DNA of 59,453 bases from Desulfobacteraceae bacterium (GCA_016783065.1 JADHXI010000004.1:1-59453); one strand, 5' to 3'; shown: positions 23,547 through 32,827, counted from the stretch's first letter. The notes: a model not told the origin generated them from the sequence alone. Program-made: numbers and translations.

Positions 23547-25142
23547 CTAACGCCTGAGGTCAAAGATGAGTTTTCTCTCTTCTCCCGAAGGGGAAAGTCG
23601 CATTCGGAGATGCCCGCCCCAGCGTTCATCATCCGGGTTGGGGAAATCCTCTCGAAAATGTGCCCCCCGGCTCTCTTCTCTTTTGAGGGCTGCCTCAAGA
23701 ACCAATGTCGCAGTTCGGGCACCATGACGGAGTTCCAATGCCCGTCCCACATCAGTCGGCATATCTCCAACAGGAAGCTTCAGGGCCGCCGCACGGATTG
23801 CCTCGACCTCCCGCAGGGCTCGGCTAAGGCCCTGTTTGTTTCTGATGATCCCCCCATCTTCCCACAGGATCTGGTTGAGCCTTCTTCTGAGTTCGGCCAG
23901 GTTTGAGACCTTCTTGCCTGTTGGTGATTCAAAGACAGGCGGGACCAGTTCTCCCAGCAGGAGGTCCTTCCTATGATCAGCGGTCTGTTTTGCCCAAGCT
24001 GCAGCGGCAGTACCGGCCCTGGCCCCGAAAACCTGGGTCTCGGTAAGGGCGTTACCTCCTAACCGGTTCGCACCGTGAACTCCCCCTGTTATCTCACCGG
24101 CTGCATACAGACCCGGGACCGAAGTGGCTCCCTGGGAGTCAATGCACACACCTCCCATCACATGATGTGCCATGGGAGCTACCCGGAGAGGGCGGTTCTT
24201 GGCCCCGTAACGGACGCCCACGAGCTCCAGCGTAGCAGCAGAAAAGGGGTCTTTACACCATGATTCCTCCGACACATTCCGCAAGTCCAACCAGACTTCA
24301 CGCTTTTGCCTATAAATCTCCTTGAAGAGCGCTTGAGAGAGCCGGTCGCGTGCCCGCTCGGCGGCCGGGCGCTCTTGGATACCATATTTGCTCAGAATAT
24401 CTTCCTCCCGGCTGTTAAAAAGACGCCCGAGGTCAGCCAGCCGAGGGGGGATTATCAAACGGGACACTCCGGGTTCGGCCAGACCCAATGGATAAAATTG
24501 GACAAACTCCATATCTTGAAGCTGTGCTCCGGCATCCAGTGCAAGGGCATAGCCATCTCCCAGCATCCTTGGGGGATTGTCATGTCGAAGGTAAAGGGCG
24601 CCGGCGCCGCCGGTGGCAAGGATCAGCGCCCTTGCGGTAAACGCTATCCAATTTTCACCGGTACCCGAGTTGGCTACCACCCCCGCTCCATCCTCTCGAA
24701 CCTTTACGTTTGCTACCGTCATCCCGCCCATGAGACCCACCCCCAAATCCCTCGCCTTTGCCAAGAGACAGGTCACGATCTCCTTACCCAAGACCGGGTA
24801 GCGACCTTTGGAGAAAAGATATCCACGGCGCAGTTCTCCCTTTATGCCCCATTCCACGAGCTCCTTGAGCCGCATGGGACCCTCTCCAACCAAAATGTCA
24901 ACAAGTTCTTTTTGGTTGATCCCCCGCCCTGCCTGGAGGGTCTGTGCTGCATGGTGTTCAAGAGAGACCCCTTCCTCGGTTCCGGCAAACACGCCCCCGC
25001 TAAAAAAAGTGGAGGTTGCCTTTCCCGGGCTGCCTTTAGAAATCACACAGACATCCAGTCCCTCTTCCCGTGCTGAGATTGACGCCCTGAGACCTGCGGC
25101 GCCACTCCCCACAATCAATACATCACAAGAAATATGCTCCAT
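23547..25142 (-). CDS. FAD-dependent oxidoreductase, fumarate reductase/L-aspartate oxidase type
   Basis: Flavoprotein of 531 residues. It has an N-terminal dinucleotide motif (VLIVGSGAAGLRASISA), GSPGKATSTFFSGGVF, LATGGAGALYLRHDNP, HHVMGGVCID and the AGEITGGVHGANRLGGNAL motif, then the Arg-rich C-terminal helical domain of succinate dehydrogenase flavoproteins. No Fe-S or membrane subunit is adjacent, so it may work as a soluble reductase or oxidase. The start at 25142 is chosen for its AAAGGAA; the longer frame to 25223 begins with a non-family Arg-rich stretch. Confidence 0.88.
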   Translation of the reverse strand: MEHISCDVLIVGSGAAGLRASISAREEGLDVCVISKGSPGKATSTFFSGGVFAGTEEGVSLEHHAAQTLQAGRGINQKELVDILVGEGPMRLKELVEWGIKGELRRGYLFSKGRYPVLGKEIVTCLLAKARDLGVGLMGGMTVANVKVREDGAGVVANSGTGENWIAFTARALILATGGAGALYLRHDNPPRMLGDGYALALDAGAQLQDMEFVQFYPLGLAEPGVSRLIIPPRLADLGRLFNSREEDILSKYGIQERPAAERARDRLSQALFKEIYRQKREVWLDLRNVSEESWCKDPFSAATLELVGVRYGAKNRPLRVAPMAHHVMGGVCIDSQGATSVPGLYAAGEITGGVHGANRLGGNALTETQVFGARAGTAAAAWAKQTADHRKDLLLGELVPPVFESPTGKKVSNLAELRRRLNQILWEDGGIIRNKQGLSRALREVEAIRAAALKLPVGDMPTDVGRALELRHGARTATLVLEAALKREESRGAHFREDFPNPDDERWGGHLRMRLSPSGEERKLIFDLRR

Positions 25143-25251
25143 AAGATTCCTTTTTCCCCGAATTTTTTTCCACAGCCGATGGCTTGACCGGGTTGACCGG
25201 CGTTGGAAAGGGGAGACCAACATTTGAGGGAAAGTAGAGAAAGAGGGCCAG

Positions 25252-25737
25252 CTACCTGGATCTCACCGTGCCAATAATTTCATCAATTCCGGACATCCCC
25301 TGTTCCTGACAAAAGGTCCTTAGCCCCTCTATGATATCCAGGTTGGCCCTGGGATTTACAAAGTTGGCCGTCCCCACCTGAACAGCCTTTGCCCCGGCAA
25401 TCAGGAATTCGAGGGCATCTTGATAGTCCATGATTCCCCCAATCCCGATCACCGGTATGTTGACGGTCTTGACCACCTGATAGACCATATGGAGGGCCAC
25501 AGGCCGAATGGCAGGACCGGACAGGCCTCCGGAGATGTTGCCAAGCCTTGGGAGGCGGATCTCGATATCTATTGCCATGCCGGTGAGGGTGTTTATAAGC
25601 GATATCCCATCTGCGCCGGCCTTTTCCACGGCCCTGGCCATCACCCTGATATCCGTGACATTTGGGGACAGTTTGACGATTACGGGCCGGTCGGACTGCT
25701 CCAAGACCCGCTCCGTTACCCTGGCAGGCCCCCACAC
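25252..25737 (-). pseudogene. pyrD: PyrD-like dihydroorotate dehydrogenase, C-terminal half only
   Basis: About 161 residues matching the second half of the class 1B PyrD barrel: VKLSPNVTDI, GADGISLINT, GNISGGLSGPAIRPVALHMVYQV, IPVIGIGGIMDYQDALEFLIAGAKAVQVGT. The N-terminal ~140 residues (FMN and substrate loop with the catalytic Cys) are absent. The frame overlaps the end of the PyrK-like reading frame, so an internal deletion joined the two genes out of frame. Not expected to be active. Confidence 0.8.
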
Positions 25738-26401
25738 CGCAGGCCATTGATGCCTCCAGAGAGACTTGGCAGGGGATACGCCATAGGGTGGTCAGGGTCA
25801 CAATTTCCTTCAACATGGCCAACGGACCGCAGGCGAATACAATCGCCCTCCGTTCCCCGGGTCCTGCTGCGTGCTCCTTCAGGAGTTCGGTGACAGGCCC
25901 CTGATGACCTGCCGTGCCATCATCGGTTGCGATGGAAATCCTTGTATCAATGCCAGCTTTTTCTGCGGGAATAATCTCCTTCGCAGATCGGTATCCGGCC
26001 AGAAATGCCAGGTGGTCTTTGTCGATGGCCTGTGCCAGGAAGATAAGGGGGGCGATTCCGATGCCGCCTGCCACCAAGAGGGATCCAGCATCCGGTGGCG
26101 GGAGCTTAAATCCGCTTCCAAGAGGGCCCAAAACCGATAATCGCCTCCCATTGGTGGACCTTGACAGGATCGCGGTTCCCCTGCCCACAATCCGGTAGAG
26201 GAGACAAAAGATCCCATCCCTCTCAACCCTGGAGATAGAAAATGGGCGTCTCAAAAGCGGGTCGATCCCGTCAGTAACCCGGAGCATGACAAATTGTCCG
26301 GGCCGGGCCGCAGCAGCGATGCGGGGGGATCTCAGCCCCATATGGTAGGTCTTGGGGGCAACTTCCCTATTAAATACAATCCCCGCTTCTTCTTCAATCA
26401 C
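25735..26401 (-). pseudogene. pyrK: PyrK-like electron transfer subunit, truncated at the Fe-S site
   Basis: From a GTG at 26401 the frame shows the FAD-binding barrel (RRPFSISRV), the NAD domain (VAGGIGIAPLIFLAQ, CGPLAML) and the start of the [2Fe-2S] loop, MACGVGACQG. It then leaves the family: the remaining cluster Cys residues and C-terminus are gone, and the DNA becomes the middle of PyrD in another frame. The frame runs on to 25283 but is not meaningful there. AGGTGA about 10 bases upstream could be its ribosome site. Confidence 0.78.
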
Positions 26402-26418
26402 GGTAACAGTTCACCTAT

Positions 26419-26820
26419 TTTTGACAGGATCAACAGGATGAACGTGATTTTTTTCTCATCTTGTTGATCTATTAGTTCAAATCCTTAATCTTGCGTTTTG
26501 CATCAACCTTGGTTTCTCCAAAATTGAGGTCTCGTAAATAGTCTCCAAGGCCGGCACTCCCGCGAAGGCCGGAGAGCAGAAGTGGTTCATTCCCCTGGAT
26601 TCCCGCTCCCCCCTTCGCGGGGACAGGCCCAGCGGGAATGACGAAAACAGGTAATTTCTGGCTTTTTACGATTTCATCAAAATTCAGAATCAGCCCAACT
26701 GGTCTTCCCGTTGCAACGAGGTAATTCACTAATTGAACTTCATAACTTTCTTCTCAAAATCGTAACTATCCTGTTATCCTGTTCATCCCGTCAAATTCTT
26801 TATTCCTCGGTGAACTATTA
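26419..26820 (-). repeat. Repeat-flanked GxxExxY relic with REP insertion
   Basis: On the minus strand the region begins with the GACGGGATGAACAGGAT-type repeat (26763-26813) and ends with another (26419-26440). Inside is the relic described separately. A hairpin with ATTCCCGCT (26599-26607) and AGCGGGAAT (26631-26639) lies in the middle of the relic. Confidence 0.6.
26472..26745 (-). pseudogene. GxxExxY-family remnant interrupted by a REP-like hairpin
   Basis: The minus strand encodes MNYLVATGRPVGLILNF, then about 50 foreign residues, then NFGETK and VDAKRKIKDL. The two outer pieces are the adjacent parts of a GxxExxY C-terminus; the middle is encoded by an inserted palindromic repeat. The 5' half of the gene is missing. 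An 85-residue frame stays open by chance through the insertion. Confidence 0.68.
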
Positions 26821-26841
26821 AAAATCATGGGACCCATCCAT

Positions 26842-27531
26842 TTAAGGGCCTTCCGCAGTACCGACCCCATATTCTTTGACCAGTTTCTTGTCAAACGGGG
26901 CCTTTCTTCCGTCACAGCGTTTACGGGGACAGAGCTGACAGCTGTAGAACGTGACCTCCGTGGGGAAATAGATACCGGATACTGATTTCTTCGGGATCAT
27001 GAGAAGGCTTTCGCTCAACCTGACCCCGATGTGGGCCTTACCACCCTCGAAGAGTGAGAACAGAGGGCGTTGCTCTTCAATGGGCCAATCCCCCAATGAA
27101 CCCGGGCTCATAAATGATACACCATCAAGGGCAAACCTGCTGCGCAGTTGATCTTCCAGGTATTTTCGGGCCTTGACCAGGGCCACATTTCCGATAGAAT
27201 CAAGAAAATATTTTTCCAACAAGTCCTCGCGTGAACCGGCCATTTCTTCCAACTGCTTCCCAATGGTGACCACATAGGCAAAGATCCGCCCCACCGCTTC
27301 CAGGTTTTTCCTCAAGACCCGGCTCTTGAAAGAAATGCCATCGATGATTACCTCGTCTTCAAGTTTTTCCTCCACATAGCAGACCTTGTAGACAGCACTG
27401 GGCTTGATCACGGCCGTTGCTGTCTCAACAAGGGCCCCATCCAGATCCCAATCCCCGGTCCGGTCCATGTGGAGCTTTTTCTTGATTACATTTATGTCCA
27501 GTTTCACTGGTATATTTTCAAGTTTTTCCAT
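26842..27531 (-). CDS. Vitamin B12-dependent methionine synthase activation-domain protein
   Basis: About 229 residues. Family features: IPVKLDINVIKKKLHM, YVEEKLEDEVIIDGISF, YVVTIGKQLEE, SPGSLGDWPIEEQRPLF, GVRLSESLLMIPKKSVSG, and a C-terminal CQLCPRKRCDGRKAPF with three Cys that may hold a cluster or metal. In MetH this domain supports reductive remethylation of cob(II)alamin; stand-alone copies probably reactivate corrinoid proteins. The ATG at 27531 matches the usual family start but lacks a Shine-Dalgarno. The frame is open to a TTG at 27783, so an N-terminal extension of up to 84 residues is possible. Confidence 0.78.
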   Translation of the reverse strand: MEKLENIPVKLDINVIKKKLHMDRTGDWDLDGALVETATAVIKPSAVYKVCYVEEKLEDEVIIDGISFKSRVLRKNLEAVGRIFAYVVTIGKQLEEMAGSREDLLEKYFLDSIGNVALVKARKYLEDQLRSRFALDGVSFMSPGSLGDWPIEEQRPLFSLFEGGKAHIGVRLSESLLMIPKKSVSGIYFPTEVTFYSCQLCPRKRCDGRKAPFDKKLVKEYGVGTAEGP

Positions 27532-27757
27532 GCGAAGGAGCTTAAGGGAACTGATCTTGGGTGTCAATGATGAAACAAACACTCGGGTTTTTGATCCCCT
27601 GGCATTCGGCAGGAGCATCCTCTCCGGCAGAGCATTTACTATTTGTATTATCTCCCGCATTTTGGTATCGGTTACCCCAAAATGTCTGGAAACTTTTTCG
27701 GGCTTCTCTACATCCCCCGTCGCCTCCAGCAGCTGAGCAATGCCTGGATCGCCAGCA

Positions 27758-28366
27758 ATGAATTTTAGGGAAAAATATAACAATTACGAAGAATTAAGAA
27801 AAAATGAGAGAGAAGGAACAGACTACCAGATCCTTTTCAGGCGCGGGAGTTCAGGGATTTCAGTGATGGCGCCCCATGGCGGAGGCATTGAACCCGGAAC
27901 TTCTGAGATAGCCGACAGGGTGGCTGGCGATGAGCATACCTTTTACAGCTTTGAGGGGTTAAAAGAGAGGGGCAGCTTTGACCTGCATATAACCAGCAAA
28001 TTCTTTGATGAGCCCGTTGGGATCAGTATCGCTGGAAATTCCAGGACAATCGTGGCTATCCACGGCTGTAAGGAGAAGGAAAGCATTGTCTACATCGGAG
28101 GCCGGGACACGGGCCTAAAGGCCAAGATAAGAAGCGCCCTTGCAGAGGCCGGTTTCGGGATTAAGGAAAACGCCAGCTATCCCGGAATGGACCCCTTGAA
28201 TATCTGTAATCGAAGCCGCTTTCAAAGAGGTGTGCAACTGGAGATCTCTATGGCGCTCCGGCGATTCATGTTCCACAATCTCTCCCGCACGAAACGGATA
28301 AACACCACGGCGATTTTTGATAAGTTCGTCGTTGCCTTAAGGCAGGCGCTTTCTGATCCCCGCTAG
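27758..28366 (+). CDS. Poly-gamma-glutamate hydrolase family protein
   Basis: Protein of about 202 residues in the PGA-hydrolase/YmaC-type family (Zn-dependent, carboxypeptidase-like fold). Seen: APHGGGIEPGTSEIA with the His and Glu ligands, YSFEGLK, FDLHITSKFFDEP, VAIHGCKEKE with another His, GGRDTGL, NICNRSRFQRGVQLEISMALR. The first Met of a longer frame is at 27740, but the family start NFREKYNNYEELR fits the ATG at 27758. No signal peptide, which is usual for the family. Often phage-related, though no phage genes surround it here. Confidence 0.85.
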   Translation: MNFREKYNNYEELRKNEREGTDYQILFRRGSSGISVMAPHGGGIEPGTSEIADRVAGDEHTFYSFEGLKERGSFDLHITSKFFDEPVGISIAGNSRTIVAIHGCKEKESIVYIGGRDTGLKAKIRSALAEAGFGIKENASYPGMDPLNICNRSRFQRGVQLEISMALRRFMFHNLSRTKRINTTAIFDKFVVALRQALSDPR

Positions 28367-28415
28367 ACCAAAAGGCCATCCCTCTCAAAGAGATCTTTTC
28401 ACCGGGCGCGGGATG

Positions 28416-29381
28416 CTAATTTGTGTCCAGGCCTTTGACATACCCTTGCGCATCACTCAGCATACGCTCAAACAGCTCCTTAACTGTGGGAATATCGTGG
28501 GCCATACCGATTCCCTGACCGCAGGAGATGATCCCCACATTCAGGTCGCCCTCGCTATACATCTTCTTGGCCTTTTCCCCGGCAGCAATCTTCAGGATCT
28601 CTTCAAGACCCGCCTCGTCCGCCTCCAGCTCCGCAACCTTCTTGGCAACCGAATTGGTCCACACCCTGTGCGTGGCCCCGATGGAACGCATGACCAGCAT
28701 GGTATCCAGTTCACTTGCCTCGACCAGCGCCTTTTTCAGATTTTCGTGAATGGGGGCTTCCCGGGTGGCCAACAAACGGGTGCCGATAATAACACCCTGA
28801 GCGCCAAGGGCCAGGACTGCAAGAAACCCTCTCCCATTTGATACGCCCCCCCCGCCTATCACAGGGACCTTAACACTCTCCACAACCCTTGGTACCAGGG
28901 CAAGGGTTCCTATATCCAGTTTCCCTGTGGCGCCACCATTTTCGTAGCCTACCACCGTTATGATATCCGCTCCCATATCCTGGACCTTCAGGGCATACCT
29001 GACTCCCACGCACTTGTGAATCCATGTCAGGCCCGCATCTTTGAAACGCGCACACAGATCTTCAGGGGCAGAGTGCCCGGAGGTCTCCACAATCTTCACA
29101 CCCTTGTCCAACAAGACATCCAGGTAATCATTATTGTCAATTGGCCGCATCATAGGGAAGAGATTTAGGTTGACGGCAAATGGCTTGTCAGTGAGCTCCA
29201 AGGTGCGGTCGAGGGCTTCCGCAAATTCCTCCCGACTCTTGTAAATGGCCGAAGCAAGGATACCGAGCCCTCCTGCATTGGAGATCGCCGCTGTGAATTC
29301 TGATTTTGAGATCCACATCATGGTGCCCCCGATGATCGGATACTCGATATCTAACATCTCTGTAATCTTGTTCTGGAACAT
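28416..29381 (-). CDS. Nitronate monooxygenase-like / FabK-type FMN protein
   Basis: FMN TIM-barrel protein of 321 residues. Family stretches: YPIIGGTMMW, AAISNAGGLGILAS, AVNLNLFP, GADIITVVGYENGGATGK, VPVIGGGGVSNGRGF and ALGAQGVIIGTRLLATREAP. The group includes 2-nitropropane dioxygenases and enoyl-ACP reductase II; the two are hard to tell apart by sequence. AGGAGGT precedes the ATG at 29381. Upstream lies a dispersed repeat. It follows the GcvT fusion gene on the same strand after 193 bases. Confidence 0.87.
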   Translation of the reverse strand: MFQNKITEMLDIEYPIIGGTMMWISKSEFTAAISNAGGLGILASAIYKSREEFAEALDRTLELTDKPFAVNLNLFPMMRPIDNNDYLDVLLDKGVKIVETSGHSAPEDLCARFKDAGLTWIHKCVGVRYALKVQDMGADIITVVGYENGGATGKLDIGTLALVPRVVESVKVPVIGGGGVSNGRGFLAVLALGAQGVIIGTRLLATREAPIHENLKKALVEASELDTMLVMRSIGATHRVWTNSVAKKVAELEADEAGLEEILKIAAGEKAKKMYSEGDLNVGIISCGQGIGMAHDIPTVKELFERMLSDAQGYVKGLDTN

Positions 29382-29408
29382 GAAAAACCTCCTGTCTTTG
29401 TTTACGTG

Positions 29409-29530
29409 CTCTCAATAATCTCGGGCACCGTGGGGTTCAGCCGTTTCTTTCAGGCGCTCTCTAAACCTGAAACACCCGAACCCCACTCCAGAAATCCCGT
29501 TCTTCTTCCTGAACTTATTGAGAAGTTGGT
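29409..29530. repeat. Dispersed palindromic element, copy 3
   Basis: It carries CGGGCACCGTGGGGTTCAGC (29422-29441), GCGCTCTCTAAACC, and ACACCCGAACCCCACTCCAG, all shared with the copies at 10029-10250 and 22130-22220, but lacks the inner 21-bp palindrome of copy 1. The stretch holds no gene. Confidence 0.65.
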
Positions 29531-29574
29531 TGTTTACCACCCCGATTGTCACAAGACATCAGGGTTGCCGGTTT

Positions 29575-32226
29575 TTAGATAAGTTGGTGCAGTTTTTGGA
29601 GCAGGTCGGAGTATTCCTCCCCCCCGAAGCAGTACTGCAACTCAGTGAATCGCTCCCTGAGGGCCTTTACCCCTTCCACCACAGTGGCATCCTTTGTGAT
29701 AACGTCACGAATCAGTTCGGCCAAGTCCCGGAAATCATTAGATCCCATGCCAAAGCGGGTCATTTCGGAGACCCCCATCCTCAAGGCCCCGGAGGCGGTA
29801 AACCCCTCCTCTCTCGGGCTCGCCTGGTAGTTGCAAATGATGTTGTTCGCCTCAAGCCGGTCGGCCATTTCCGGCCCGTGGCCATACCCGACCTCAACCA
29901 CCACCTGGTGGGTCTGGGTAAAGTCGATGGTCGGATCACCGGCAACATCCAGACCGCAATCCTTTAGCGCCCTGGCAAATGTCTTTGCATTGGCGATGAC
30001 CTTAGACTGGTATTCATCCTTGAAATGATTCATTTCGTACATGGCCATCAGGAGCCCCAGGAGTGTCCCCAGGTGGTGGTTGGAAACGGATCCCGGGAAA
30101 GTCCGCCGACCCAAGGCCTCCCACAGCTCATAACGCTCCTCGCCTTCTTCAAGAGAACTCCCCACGACACCCCGCTGGGTACCAAACAAAGTCTTATGGG
30201 TGGACCCGGTCACCAGGTCCGCCCCTTCGGCAAACGGCAGCTGGAAGTGGGGACCAACAAGCCCCAGCACATGGGCCATGTCGTACATCACCACGGCGTC
30301 TATCTGCTGGTCCTCCAGGAACCGACGGATCTCGGCCACCGGCTCCCTATGGATAACCATACTCTTTCCGAAGACGATCAATTCAGGCCGGTATTCATCA
30401 ATCAGTTCCTGCGCGCTAAAGACATCTATCTTATAAGGGTTATGGGCCAACACCGGGAAATTTATCACGGCGGGGCGCTCGGTCCGCGGGTCCCGGGCCA
30501 CAAAGTCCTTGAGTGCGCCCATGGGCTGGGCGCTCAGGTGTCCTCCCTTTCCAATATGGTTGTTCATCACCTGACGAATCCTGCGCGGCTCCTGCTTGCG
30601 GTCGGTGCGATTTATGTAGTCCAACATGGCGCTAAAGACGGCGGTGTTGGCCATCTGCCCGCTGATGAGCCGTGTCTCCACTTCCTGGCAGCCGAGAAAT
30701 TCCTTCATCTCACCTTCCAGCAGTCTCTCCACTTCTTCGATAAACTTGGTTGCCTGGTAGTAAAAAATTTCGGCATCGTAAAACGCCTTGGACTTTTTGT
30801 GCTCGGCATAGCGGAAGGCCGGGTCCATGACCGACAGGAGCCTTGCCATGGGCGAGATGGTCATCTCAGAGGGAATGAGATTGATGCACTCCCGCTGCCG
30901 CCACAGGGTATTTTCAACCGCCTTTTCAAGCAGCCTTTGTACCTTTGCCGGTGCGTTGCCGGATGGCGGTTTCTCTTTTGAAATCTGTTGATCAAAGATA
31001 ATGGGCCGGGAGTATGGCGGGGCATCGGTACGCAGGTGATAGGGAACCACAACCCCGTCAACTGATTTTCCCCGGATCTCTACGGTCAGTTCCTCATATT
31101 CAATGATGTCGCTGTCCAAATACGCCAGGCAAATGGATCGCAGCGAGCGTTGGTCGGTCTGAGCAGAACTCAGTCCTTCTCCCTCAACGGTCCACATGGG
31201 GACCATGGTACCGCTTGTGATGTAGCCCACGTGTTTTTCATCCTTGAACAGCCTGGCACCCTCCCTGGCAATACCCCGACCCAAAACCGCCACGGGCCTT
31301 ATCAGCCGGGGAAGGTCACGGATAAGGGAATAATCCCGTGAGACGATCTTTTTTAGTGCCTCGTTCTGTTTTACCAGGGCCTCCCGGCCCAAAAAATCCC
31401 CTTTCAGAGGAGAAAGGCTCACGGCAAATTTGGACAAGGGGCAGGCCATTATGGGGATTTCATTGCCATCGGGATCTTGGCCCAGTTCATGTCCGTATAA
31501 CGGCATGCCCGCCTCCAGGCGAAGAGTGTCCCTGGCCCCCAGACCAATGGGCGTGGTGCCTTCTGCCACCAGCTTGTCCCATATCATCGGTGCATCGTCT
31601 TTATCTGGGAAGAGCTCAAAACACAACGGCTCACCCGTATATCCCGTACGCGCGACCCTGACCGGGGCACCCGATATGGTTACATTGCTCACGGCATTTC
31701 TCGTGGGCTCGGGGAACGGGCCGGAGTCTACGACCCGCTCAAGGATCTCCCGCGACCCGGGACCTTGAAGTGAAATCATGGCGATCTCTCGGGAGAGGTC
31801 CTGCAAATCCACGTCGTCAAACCCCTTCAAAAGCCTTTGGAAATGATCCCAGTCTTTTTTAAGGTTTGCCGCATTTACGACCAACAGGTATTCCTCTTCC
31901 ACAAAACGGTATAGGTAGGCATCATCCACAGCCCCGCCGGTTTCAGTGGGAATAATCGTATACTGGGCGCCTACCACTCTGATATCCAGGGCCTCGGCGT
32001 TGTTGCTCAAGACGTGCTGAAGAAACGGGAGGGCCCCGCTTCCCCTCACCGTGAATCTTCCCATGTGCGACACATCAAAAAGCCCCGCCCTCTTGCGGGT
32101 GGCCAGATGTTCCTCAACGATTCCCGTGGGGTAGAATATGGGCATCTCCCAGCCGCCAAACTCCACCATCTTGGCGCCCAGACCCACGTGGCTGTCATAA
32201 AAAATGGTTCTTTTTAGTTCGCTCAT
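29575..32226 (-). CDS. gcvT-glyA: Fusion of glycine cleavage T-protein and serine hydroxymethyltransferase
   Basis: One frame of 883 residues. Residues 1 to about 370 are aminomethyltransferase GcvT (MVEFGGWEMPIFYPTGIVEEH, FDVSHMGRF, SLQGPGSREIL, GARDTLRLEAGMPLYGHEL). After a linker, residues from about 415 to the end form a serine hydroxymethyltransferase (LIPSEMTISP, YDMAHVLGLVGPH, GSTHKTLFGTQRG with the PLP Lys near 678, RMGVSEMTRFGM). GcvT makes methylene-THF from the GcvH-bound aminomethyl group, and SHMT uses it with glycine to make serine, so the fusion could channel the one-carbon unit. ATG 32226 has AAGGAG 8 bases upstream. Divergent from gcvH. Confidence 0.93.
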   Translation of the reverse strand: MSELKRTIFYDSHVGLGAKMVEFGGWEMPIFYPTGIVEEHLATRKRAGLFDVSHMGRFTVRGSGALPFLQHVLSNNAEALDIRVVGAQYTIIPTETGGAVDDAYLYRFVEEEYLLVVNAANLKKDWDHFQRLLKGFDDVDLQDLSREIAMISLQGPGSREILERVVDSGPFPEPTRNAVSNVTISGAPVRVARTGYTGEPLCFELFPDKDDAPMIWDKLVAEGTTPIGLGARDTLRLEAGMPLYGHELGQDPDGNEIPIMACPLSKFAVSLSPLKGDFLGREALVKQNEALKKIVSRDYSLIRDLPRLIRPVAVLGRGIAREGARLFKDEKHVGYITSGTMVPMWTVEGEGLSSAQTDQRSLRSICLAYLDSDIIEYEELTVEIRGKSVDGVVVPYHLRTDAPPYSRPIIFDQQISKEKPPSGNAPAKVQRLLEKAVENTLWRQRECINLIPSEMTISPMARLLSVMDPAFRYAEHKKSKAFYDAEIFYYQATKFIEEVERLLEGEMKEFLGCQEVETRLISGQMANTAVFSAMLDYINRTDRKQEPRRIRQVMNNHIGKGGHLSAQPMGALKDFVARDPRTERPAVINFPVLAHNPYKIDVFSAQELIDEYRPELIVFGKSMVIHREPVAEIRRFLEDQQIDAVVMYDMAHVLGLVGPHFQLPFAEGADLVTGSTHKTLFGTQRGVVGSSLEEGEERYELWEALGRRTFPGSVSNHHLGTLLGLLMAMYEMNHFKDEYQSKVIANAKTFARALKDCGLDVAGDPTIDFTQTHQVVVEVGYGHGPEMADRLEANNIICNYQASPREEGFTASGALRMGVSEMTRFGMGSNDFRDLAELIRDVITKDATVVEGVKALRERFTELQYCFGGEEYSDLLQKLHQLI

Positions 32227-32245
32227 CAACTATCTCCTTCTCTCC

Positions 32246-32309
32246 AAAAAAAGAACCCTCCTGCTAATTAAGGGCGAAGTGAACGGATCAAAATCACTTC
32301 AACAGGAGG
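32246..32309 (-). terminator. Leader terminator-like hairpin ahead of gcvT-glyA
   Basis: Read on the minus strand: CCTCCTG pairs with CAGGAGG (7 bp), enclosing GAAGTGA paired with TCACTTC, then GTTC and seven T. It lies about 20 bases before the start codon and no gene is upstream on this strand, so it would act in the leader as an attenuator. A second hairpin, CAGAGC/GCTCTG, is at about 32364-32382. The internal loop is asymmetric (2 and 12 bases), so strength is uncertain. Confidence 0.5.
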
Positions 32310-32401
32310 TCTCACCTTTAACACTATTTATTCAGAAGGGAAAACCCGGGCCTCTGGACTAGGTCAGAGCAAAACGGCTCTGCCTTTGTATGGCTTGACA
32401 T

Positions 32402-32625
32402 GGAGTTGTGGAGTAATGGAGTATTGGAACATCGTAGAAGGCGATTATTTTTTCCAAAACAAAAACTGTTTGTACGCTCCATCATCTCTGTTCAAGGTTC
32501 TTTATCAGCACTCCAACACTCCAGTACTCCATCACCCCTAGAGCCAATGAAGTTCCGGTAAACTTATCCCCTCTGGGGTAAACCAAAGCCGGGCTCTCTG
32601 GCCTCGGATCTTTACATTACCAGTC
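32402..32625. repeat. Periodic GGAGT/ACTCC element, copy 2, with two-hairpin module
   Basis: The left arm (32402-32427) has TGGAGT units; the right arm (32513-32537) has ACTCC units. About 30 bases later comes CCCCTCTGGGG, then AAAGCCGGGC...GCCTCGGATCTTT (about 32586-32614), each able to fold. The same module occurs inverted beside copy 3, at 49305-49350. No gene is seen in 32230-32827 beyond this and the leader hairpin. Confidence 0.6.
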
Positions 32626-32733
32626 TCGCCCTTCTTCGTCAATTCAAGAAAGAGATGCAGCAAGGGGTTGTTGTTCACCATTTTCCAGAAAAACTACCTC
32701 AGTGTATTTACATTTATATCCCCCATATGATAG

Positions 32734-32763
32734 TTTACGTCCTCTTTATTCACAATGTATATC
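32734..32763 (+). promoter_or_regulatory. Possible sigma-70-type promoter for gcvH
   Basis: TTTACG and TATATC are separated by 18 bases and lie about 65 bases before the gcvH start. The match is moderate and rests on eye inspection only. Confidence 0.3.
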
Positions 32764-32827
32764 GCTACTTTGGACTTCCCATTTGAGGGAGGCCGTCCCA
32801 AGAAATTATTACGAAGGAGAGGTGCTC

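Noticed and set aside
29518-30981. Long plus-strand frames opposite the GcvT-SHMT fusion
   Set aside because: Shadows of the strongly conserved minus-strand gene.
32230-32827. Glycine riboswitch expected near glycine cleavage genes
   Set aside because: The conserved glycine aptamer core was not found on either strand; only the terminator-like hairpin is reported.
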